Below the pieces are notes generated by a model. The model was not told the origin of the DNA. It did no database searches and saw only the letters and a program-made list of their open reading frames with translations. DNA of 8,285 bases from Desulfobacterales bacterium (GTDB taxonomy: Bacteria; Desulfobacterota; Desulfobacteria; Desulfobacterales; UBA5852): positions 1-8,285 of the forward strand of contig JASJBQ010000214.1 in assembly GCA_030066455.1 (NCBI GenBank), given 5' to 3'. Position numbers and translations under genes: made by a program. Shown here piece after piece: positions 1 through 4,192 of this stretch. Position 1 is the first letter of the stretch; the number at the start of each line of letters is the position of its first letter.

Positions 1-692
1 TCACTGAAATCACTGCCCAGCGTGGCCGACCCTTCGCTCAGCGTGTAATACACGTCAACCGTCTCGCCGGCCTGCACCGGCGTGCTACCCAGCGTCAACG
101 CAAACGTCGCCGTAGCGTTCGTGCCCTCTGTCGCGGTCGCCAGCGTCTGAATATCGACCGTCGCGCCGCTGTCGTTATCAAGGATTGTAATCTCCGGGGC
201 CTGGGATCCAGTCCCTGCAGTGACATTGTAGGGGACGGCCCCATTCATTTCGGTCGTCGAAGATGCCGCCTCATCGATTTCAACTGTAAATTTTTCGTCC
301 GATTCAACAATGCTGTCTCCAAGGATGGAAACGGCGACGATGCCCTGAGGGCCCGAGGGACCACCAACTAATGGCCCGCTGGCAGCATCAAACTCGATTG
401 TTCCCGCGCAAGTATAGTCATTTCCGCTCCCCTCATCCGCAGCGGGTGATCCGGGCGTACATTTGAAACCAACCGTCGCCTTTTCACCCATGGGCAGGGT
501 TCCACTGGTCATGCGCACCGAAAGAAATACCGAGCCGGTAACCTCACCCGGATTCGGTGTCGGCATAACAGTGCCGCCCAGTTCAAACTGAAGATCCCCA
601 GCCGGTGCAACAGAAGGCATCAGCGCAATGAGCAGACCCGCAATGATCCACCACAGGGCGTTTTTCGGTCTCGAAGTCAGCGTCGGTTTCAT
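1..692 (-). CDS. Secreted Calx-beta domain protein, 3' end outside window (possible PilY1-position tip protein)
   Basis: The frame is open from an ATG at 692 to the window edge, giving 230 residues with no stop, so the gene is partial at its 3' end. The N-terminus is a clear Sec signal peptide: basic residues up to K10, a hydrophobic stretch at about 13-25, and an A-P-A motif ending at A31. Residues about 35-174 look like a Calx-beta domain, ending with GDSIVESDEKFTVEI (125-139) and ITILDND (168-174). A second repeat starts near residue 176 and contains YYTLSEGSATLGSDFS. Calx-beta domains bind Ca2+ and are common in surface adhesins. Cys78 and Cys95 in the first domain could form a disulfide. 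The start is supported by AAGGAG 8 nt upstream. The gene lies 96 bp after pilX, where type IV pilus operons usually encode PilY1, but no PilY1 beta-propeller is visible in this part. It could be the N-terminus of an unusual PilY1 or an unrelated Calx-beta adhesin. Confidence 0.85.
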   Translation of the reverse strand, partial: MKPTLTSRPKNALWWIIAGLLIALMPSVAPAGDLQFELGGTVMPTPNPGEVTGSVFLSVRMTSGTLPMGEKATVGFKCTPGSPAADEGSGNDYTCAGTIEFDAASGPLVGGPSGPQGIVAVSILGDSIVESDEKFTVEIDEAASSTTEMNGAVPYNVTAGTGSQAPEITILDNDSGATVDIQTLATATEGTNATATFALTLGSTPVQAGETVDVYYTLSEGSATLGSDFS

Positions 693-700
693 CTCTATAT

Positions 701-706
701 CTCCTT
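701..706 (-). promoter_or_regulatory. Ribosome binding site of the Calx-beta gene
   Basis: The minus strand reads AAGGAG followed by an 8-nt spacer and the ATG at 692. This is a near-consensus Shine-Dalgarno and fixes the start of a gene that is otherwise open at the window edge. Confidence 0.75.
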
Positions 707-716
707 CAGTCGCACG

Positions 717-744
717 GCCCAGATCATTCTGAGCGCCCAGATCA
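717..744 (-). repeat. 10-bp direct repeat in the pilX to Calx-beta gene spacer
   Basis: TGATCTGGGC occurs twice on the minus strand, at 717-726 and 735-744, offset by 18 bp, within the 96-bp spacer upstream of the Calx-beta gene. The bases at 729-740 also form a 12-bp near-palindrome (CTGAGCGCCCAG, one mismatched pair). This could be an operator or mRNA structure that sets expression of the last gene separately from the pilins. No function is established by the sequence alone. Confidence 0.4.
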
Positions 745-788
745 ATTATCTTCCCGATTCAGTTCGCGGTCTTATCTAATATGAAACC

Positions 789-1355
789 TCAGATGCGTTT
801 CTTGTACCCCACCTCGACGATGGTGCGCCCCTCGTTAGAATTCTGCAGGCCGAACACGGAATAGGAGCGGACAGTGGTGGCGTTGGTCATCACCAGCGAA
901 CTGCCGCTGGCGGCGCCCCTGTCATGCACGGCAAACGCGGCCGTGTCCTCAGCGGTTCCGTCACCATCGACGTCCAGCGTGGTTTCAAAGGCGGTATCAT
1001 CACCGTTTTGGGTATCGAAATCCCAGTTGTCGAAGGTGGTGAGGTCATTGGGTGCGCCCGCGATGGCATTCCAGAGCCAGTTGAGGGTATTGTGATCCTT
1101 GAGGTTGTCGGCGGATTGGGATTCGATCATGAAAGCGGCCTCGAGAACGGCGGCTTCCGCGCGATAAAACGTCCTCTTCAGACGCACCTCGTTACCGGCG
1201 ATGGTGATTTCGGTGTTGGCGTTGCGCGTTCCCCAGATGCCGACCAGGGTCATCAGCGCCAGGAAAAGCATGACAATGACAATAGCGGAGCCTTCCTGGC
1301 CTGCGGTTGCATCACTCGACTGTGGTTGTCTCGTCTGGTGTTTCATTTCTTCCAT
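789..1355 (-). CDS. pilX: PilX-type minor pilin / pilus assembly protein
   Basis: This 188-residue protein has the PilX N-terminal pattern: a charged leader, a hydrophobic helix at about 24-42 and then WGTRNANTEITIAGNE (41-56) followed by FYRAEAA (63-69). Minor pilins of this type help prime type IV pilus assembly in the inner membrane and are thought to sit at the pilus tip. The probable prepilin cleavage is after G22, giving a mature start SAIVI, so the glutamate usually found at mature position 5 is absent. An acidic loop DVDGDGTAED (128-137) resembles a calcium-binding loop. The gene lies 41 bp downstream of pilW in the same operon. Two ATGs are possible, at 1355 and three codons in at 1346. 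Neither has a strong Shine-Dalgarno, so the exact start is uncertain by three residues. Confidence 0.82.
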   Translation of the reverse strand: MEEMKHQTRQPQSSDATAGQEGSAIVIVMLFLALMTLVGIWGTRNANTEITIAGNEVRLKRTFYRAEAAVLEAAFMIESQSADNLKDHNTLNWLWNAIAGAPNDLTTFDNWDFDTQNGDDTAFETTLDVDGDGTAEDTAAFAVHDRGAASGSSLVMTNATTVRSYSVFGLQNSNEGRTIVEVGYKKRI

Positions 1356-1396
1356 CCCGGTTTGAAATCCGTTCGCTGGAGTCTTCGCAGATAGCG

Positions 1397-2035
1397 TTAA
1401 ATCCCCAGATTGCGGCAGCGCACCCGCGTGTTATAGGTTCTTGAAATCATGCCATCTCTTCCGGCCGGTTCTTCAACGGTCATCGTGATGGCCACCGTTC
1501 GGATATCATTCACGCTCGTCGTTTCGACATCGTCTTCATCGAAATACGTGAAGCGTAAGTTGCTGACATTGTCGACCAGCGTTTCGGTGTCTGAGCTGGC
1601 GGTGCCGGCATCGTAGGTCAGTCGCAGGCGTTGATTGGGCGCATCCCAGGCGTAGGTCAACCGTTCGAATTCCCCTTCGTCGATCTCTCCGTTGGCCTCT
1701 CCCCCCTGGGGTGCCCGATCAATGGTGAACCGCATAAACAACGCGCTGGCATCCTCTATGCCGGCACTGGCTTCGCCGATGGGATCCAGGCCTGCCAGCC
1801 TGATATCGTTCACCATGAAATCGATGGCCAGGCGCGTGGTCTGCTGGGCTCCCGCGGCGACTTCCTGGGTCGTGTAGGACCGACGCAGGGGCACCAGTAC
1901 AGTACCAACCGCCGCGACGATGATTGAAAACATGGCCAACGCAACCAGCATTTCGACGAGCGTGAAGCCACGATCCATACGGCGCATGCCCCCGCGGATA
2001 GGTTTGGATCGGTATCCGGTCTGATTTGCTCTCAT
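1397..2035 (-). CDS. pilW: PilW-type minor pilin
   Basis: This 212-residue protein has a class III prepilin signal, RG|FTLVEML, with cleavage predicted after G23. F24 would be mature residue 1 and E28 the conserved mature Glu5. A hydrophobic helix follows at about 24-50. The stretch RRSYTTQEVAAGAQQTTRLA, then the motif DIRLAGLDP (77-85), is typical of PilW proteins as I know the family. An acidic loop EANGEIDEGEFE (113-124) precedes a beta-rich C-terminal half, and there is a late Cys (C207). The ATG overlaps the pilV stop as ATGA, indicating translational coupling and favouring this start. That gives a long 23-residue leader. Internal ATGs at 1987 and 1978 would give 7- or 4-residue leaders but lack convincing Shine-Dalgarno sequences. 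Role by family: inner-membrane priming and tip complex of the type IV pilus. Confidence 0.85.
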   Translation of the reverse strand: MRANQTGYRSKPIRGGMRRMDRGFTLVEMLVALAMFSIIVAAVGTVLVPLRRSYTTQEVAAGAQQTTRLAIDFMVNDIRLAGLDPIGEASAGIEDASALFMRFTIDRAPQGGEANGEIDEGEFERLTYAWDAPNQRLRLTYDAGTASSDTETLVDNVSNLRFTYFDEDDVETTSVNDIRTVAITMTVEEPAGRDGMISRTYNTRVRCRNLGI

Positions 2036-2442
2036 ATGCCTTGTCCGTGTGTTACCGAGTTAAGGGTGATCGTACGGTCACCACCGTGATGGGTTACCCA
2101 GCGTACCTGGATCTGAACCGTCCGCAGAAAGCTGTCCAGCGGTGCGGCTGGCATCAGGATCGTGGTGGTTCGTGTGTAGATGCCCCCGGGATTGCCGTCG
2201 GCGTCGAGGTCCGCTTCGACTTCATCGACGAGGGTGGTGATATCGGCGGTGTTTTTGATTTGTTCCATCTTGGCCTGGGCCAACATGGTGGCCTGGGTGA
2301 TGGTGTTGCCGTTGGTGGTGTTGCGGACGGTCATCATTTGCATGCGCCCGATGGCCAATATGCCAACCCCCAGGAGGGCTATGGCGATCACCATTTCAAG
2401 GATCGAGAAACCGTTTTCATTTTTTCTATTCATCGCTGGCAT
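2032..2442 (-). CDS. pilV: PilV-type minor pilin
   Basis: From the ATG at 2442 the protein is 136 residues. The type III signal NENG|FSILEMVIAIALLGVGIL is cleaved after G11, with E16 as mature Glu5. The helix, followed by IGRMQMMTVRN and a conserved AQAKMEQIKN stretch (55-64), is typical of PilV. An acidic DLDADG (78-83) lies in the globular part. Upstream in-frame ATG 2499 would overlap the end of the preceding pilin gene by 23 nt and give a 30-residue leader. The ATG at 2442 is preferred because AGGGGA lies 10 nt upstream. The ATG three codons later (2433) is also possible. The stop overlaps the pilW start (ATGA). PilV is expected to act with FimT/FimU, PilW and PilX in pilus priming. Confidence 0.83.
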   Translation of the reverse strand: MPAMNRKNENGFSILEMVIAIALLGVGILAIGRMQMMTVRNTTNGNTITQATMLAQAKMEQIKNTADITTLVDEVEADLDADGNPGGIYTRTTTILMPAAPLDSFLRTVQIQVRWVTHHGGDRTITLNSVTHGQGI

Positions 2443-2452
2443 TCTGCTCAAT

Positions 2453-2458
2453 TCCCCT
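2453..2458 (-). promoter_or_regulatory. Ribosome binding site that selects the pilV start
   Basis: The minus strand reads AGGGGA, a 10-nt spacer, then the ATG at 2442. It lies in the 34-nt gap between the upstream pilin gene and pilV. It favours this ATG over the in-frame ATG at 2499, which would start inside the upstream gene. Confidence 0.55.
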
Positions 2459-2476
2459 GGATATGGGTTCAGCTGA

Positions 2477-2944
2477 TTATTCCGTCCGAATCCGGCCAAA
2501 TCGGCTTACGATAACGGAGTATTCTCTTCCAGCGGTGGAACGCATGGTGACGGTTCCGGCATCGCTCAAACCGGCCGCTGGGATGCCGCGCGACGAGAAG
2601 CTCATATCGTCTCCGCCGAAATTGTTCGAAAAGGTTACGCCGGGTGGCAGGATCGTCCGGGCAACGATGTCCTCATCGGCGTCCAAGGCATTATCGCTGT
2701 CGAGATCCGTGTGGACCGTATAGGTCACGTTGTCCGCTGCAAATTCCACGCGGACATTAGCGTTCTCGCGGATGGCGCGCATTTTGGCCCGCTCGAAATC
2801 CGCCCGCATCGCGGCTGCGGCTCCCCTGGCCCTGCTGTCATCGCGCCAGGAGAGATAAGCGGGAATGGATATGGCGGAAACAATGGCGACAATTCCCACA
2901 ACAACCGCGAGTTCAAGCACCGTAAAACCTTTATTGCGTTCCAT
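2477..2944 (-). CDS. fimT: GspH/FimT-family pseudopilin (FimT/FimU-like minor pilin)
   Basis: This 155-residue protein is the first gene of the pilin operon. It has a short leader MERNKG, with cleavage after G6 before FTVLE, so E11 is mature Glu5. A hydrophobic helix runs to about residue 30. The globular part follows the GspH pattern: strand NVRVEF (63-68), YTVHTDLDSDNALDADED (75-92, very acidic), LPPGVTF (99-105), and a C-terminal SVIVSRFGRIR (143-153) resembling the usual last strand of the family. It probably works with PilV, PilW and PilX in the initiation complex of a type IV pilus. A type II secretion role (GspH) is less likely given these neighbours. The ATG at 2944 is preceded by AGGGAGG (2949-2955) with a short 4-nt spacer. 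The gene sits 22 nt downstream of the predicted sigma-54 transcription start. Confidence 0.83.
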   Translation of the reverse strand: MERNKGFTVLELAVVVGIVAIVSAISIPAYLSWRDDSRARGAAAAMRADFERAKMRAIRENANVRVEFAADNVTYTVHTDLDSDNALDADEDIVARTILPPGVTFSNNFGGDDMSFSSRGIPAAGLSDAGTVTMRSTAGREYSVIVSRFGRIRTE

Positions 2945-2976
2945 GCGACCTCCCTGTTTTTCCCACCCGAAGTCAG

Positions 2977-2992
2977 AGCAAGAATCATTCCA
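2977..2992 (-). promoter_or_regulatory. Candidate sigma-54 (RpoN) promoter of the minor pilin operon
   Basis: The minus strand reads TGGAATGATTCTTGCT. The known sigma-54 consensus is TGGCACGNNNNTTGC(A/T). The invariant -24 GG (2991-2990) and -12 GC (2979-2978) are separated by exactly 10 nt, and 10 of 12 specified bases agree (two C positions differ). Transcription would begin near 2966. That leaves a 22-nt leader holding the AGGGAGG Shine-Dalgarno and the ATG at 2944. The position is right for driving fimT-pilV-pilW-pilX and possibly the Calx-beta gene. Sigma-54 promoters need an enhancer-binding activator; PilR is the known type for pilin genes, but no such gene is in the window. Confidence 0.6.
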
Positions 2993-3005
2993 TCAGTTTG
3001 ATTGA

Positions 3006-3025
3006 TGTGGCCATCACGCGCCACA
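3006..3025. repeat. Inverted repeat upstream of the pilin promoter
   Basis: TGTGGC (3006-3011) and GCCACA (3020-3025) form a perfect 6-bp inverted repeat around an 8-bp centre. It lies about 40-60 bp upstream of the predicted sigma-54 transcription start. It is a plausible dimeric regulator site, though closer to the promoter than most sigma-54 enhancers. The sequence does not identify the binding protein. Confidence 0.35.
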
Positions 3026-3140
3026 GGATCGAATTAAAATTATAACTAACCGTTATTTTTTAAAATATAGAGAATTATCAATTTGCAATCGCCACTCAAA
3101 TCCAATGGGACAAGGAAATGAAACGAACCCTCGCGGAAAA

Positions 3141-3169
3141 ACCATTAAGTTTTTTTATCCCACCATTAA
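3141..3169 (-). repeat. Phased 8-bp direct repeats, possible activator site
   Basis: TTAATGGT occurs on the minus strand at 3141-3148 and 3162-3169, 21 bp apart start to start, which is two helical turns. The copies lie about 175-203 bp upstream of the predicted sigma-54 start, a distance compatible with enhancer-binding activators. Function is inferred from spacing and position only, and an AT-rich region can yield such repeats by chance. Confidence 0.25.
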
Positions 3170-3285
3170 ATAAATATAGTCCATCAAGCCCGTCGCGTGC
3201 GCCCCAAACGAGAAGTGGACATAAATATCCTAAATAACTTCAAAATAATCTGTCTATGATTCTGATCCTCGAGGGATTGGTTGGA

Positions 3286-3342
3286 GAAAAACCATGGTTG
3301 TCAGCTTGATGGTGAAGGCAAGATGTCGAGGTGCGGTTTTTC
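3286..3342 (-). repeat. Long-loop inverted repeat downstream of purQ, possible weak terminator or mRNA 3' structure
   Basis: GAAAAACC and GGTTTTTC form an 8-bp stem with a 41-nt loop that itself contains a CTTG/CAAG pairing. It begins 25 nt past the purQ stop. On the minus-strand transcript the second arm contains five U residues, but there is no separate U-tract after the stem, so it does not fit a standard intrinsic terminator. Confidence 0.2.
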
Positions 3343-3367
3343 AGTCTTGGAAGACTCCCGGTCATGA

Positions 3368-4192
3368 TCAGCGTTTCTGGATATAATGGATGGCATTTTC
3401 AAAAAGGCGGATGCCGGGCGTCGATTCATCCGGCAAGGGGGATCGTCCCCGGCGCCGACGCCTGTCGGCCCTCCTTGTCCAGTCGGGATGGTTGGTCCAG
3501 TGGTTGAAGGCCTCCGGATGCGGCATCAATCCGAAAATCCTCCCTGTGGGGTCGCAGACCCCGGCGATGTCCAATAGCGACCCGTTGGGATTGTGCGGAA
3601 AACGCCCTTCGGCCGGTTGGCCGTCGGCACCCGCGTAGCGCATCACGACCTGCTGGCGCTTCACCAGACTGTCGACGATTTGAGGCTCGGCATAGAATTT
3701 TCCCTCGCCATGTCGAATCGGCAGATCGATGGTTTCCATCCCCCGCGTAAACACACAGGGTGATCCGGTATCGATTTGCAAATGCACCCAATCATCGCGG
3801 AAATTGCCGCAGTCATTGAAAGTCAGGGCGATGGAGCGTGTCTGGTAGTCGCCGTCGAAGCCCGGCAACAGTCCAAGGTTGACCAGGGTTTGAAATCCAT
3901 TGCAGATGCCGATCACCAGCCCCTGGTTCTCGACGAAGGACAGCAGCTGCGGTCCCAGGTTGGTGCGCATGCGCACGGCCTGGAGCACGCCGGCGCCATG
4001 ATCGTCCCCCCAGCTGAAGCCGCCACCGAAAGCCATGATCTGGTAATCTTCCAGGCGGATGCCGCCGTCGATAAGGGTATTGATGTGCACACGGTCGGCC
4101 GTCGCCCCGGCCAGTTCGAGGGCGTAGGCGGTTTCCAGGTCGCAATTCAGGCCGAAACCGGTTAGCACGATTGCCCGGACGTTGGCGCTCAT
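3368..4192 (-). CDS. purQ: FGAM synthase glutaminase subunit PurQ
   Basis: This 274-residue class I glutamine amidotransferase supplies ammonia to PurL for converting FGAR to FGAM in purine biosynthesis (cytoplasm). Visible motifs are GLNCDLETA (14-22), the GGGFSWGD oxyanion region (56-63), the nucleophile C97 in GICNGFQ, and the catalytic pair H225/E227 in MPHPEA. It is longer than the roughly 225-235 residues of the Bacillus-type PurQ. Part of the difference is an Arg-rich insertion at 240-250 just before the final RLFENAIHYI helix. The ATG overlaps the purL stop as ATGA, and a GGAGGG inside purL lies 5 nt before it, so the two subunits are translationally coupled. Downstream is the AT-rich gap before the pilin operon. 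Confidence 0.95.
   Translation of the reverse strand: MSANVRAIVLTGFGLNCDLETAYALELAGATADRVHINTLIDGGIRLEDYQIMAFGGGFSWGDDHGAGVLQAVRMRTNLGPQLLSFVENQGLVIGICNGFQTLVNLGLLPGFDGDYQTRSIALTFNDCGNFRDDWVHLQIDTGSPCVFTRGMETIDLPIRHGEGKFYAEPQIVDSLVKRQQVVMRYAGADGQPAEGRFPHNPNGSLLDIAGVCDPTGRIFGLMPHPEAFNHWTNHPDWTRRADRRRRRGRSPLPDESTPGIRLFENAIHYIQKR

Larger units (their letters stand above)
3026..3367. other. AT-rich intergenic region between purQ and the pilin operon
   Basis: No credible gene was found here. The sequence is much more AT-rich than the flanking genes: only 8 of 50 bases at 3031-3080 are G or C. It contains TTAATGGT twice on the minus strand (3141-3148 and 3162-3169, offset 21 bp). GAAAAACCAT occurs twice on the plus strand (3136-3145, 3286-3295), with an inverted GGTTTTTC at 3335-3342. 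No GC-rich hairpin with a T-run was found, so the end of the purL-purQ transcript is not obvious. The stretch most likely carries upstream control sites for the pilin operon. Confidence 0.5.

Noticed and set aside
2443..2499. pilV start at ATG 2499
   Set aside because: It would overlap the previous gene by 23 nt and give an unusually long 30-residue leader. The ATG at 2442 has its own AGGGGA Shine-Dalgarno.
3039..3044. Perfect TATAAT -10 hexamer on the minus strand
   Set aside because: At 16-18 bp spacing the upstream hexamers (for example TATTTT) do not resemble TTGACA, and there is no extended -10 TG. In a stretch with 16% GC such a hexamer is expected by chance. The sigma-54 site nearer the gene fits better.
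3343..3358. AGTCTT-CC-AAGACT inverted repeat just after the purQ stop as a terminator
   Set aside because: A realistic loop leaves only a 4-bp stem, and it is followed by GAAAAACC rather than a run of T on the transcribed strand.
2945..3367. Possible cyclic-di-GMP (GEMM) riboswitch before the pilin operon
   Set aside because: I looked for the conserved GEMM core segments on the minus strand and found none. The predicted leader from the sigma-54 start is only about 22 nt.
3294..3386. 30-codon plus-strand ORF (ATG at 3294) with TTGGAG 7 nt upstream
   Set aside because: The ribosome-site match is modest, the peptide has no recognisable feature, no promoter is evident, and it runs into the 3' end of purQ on the other strand. 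Chance is sufficient.
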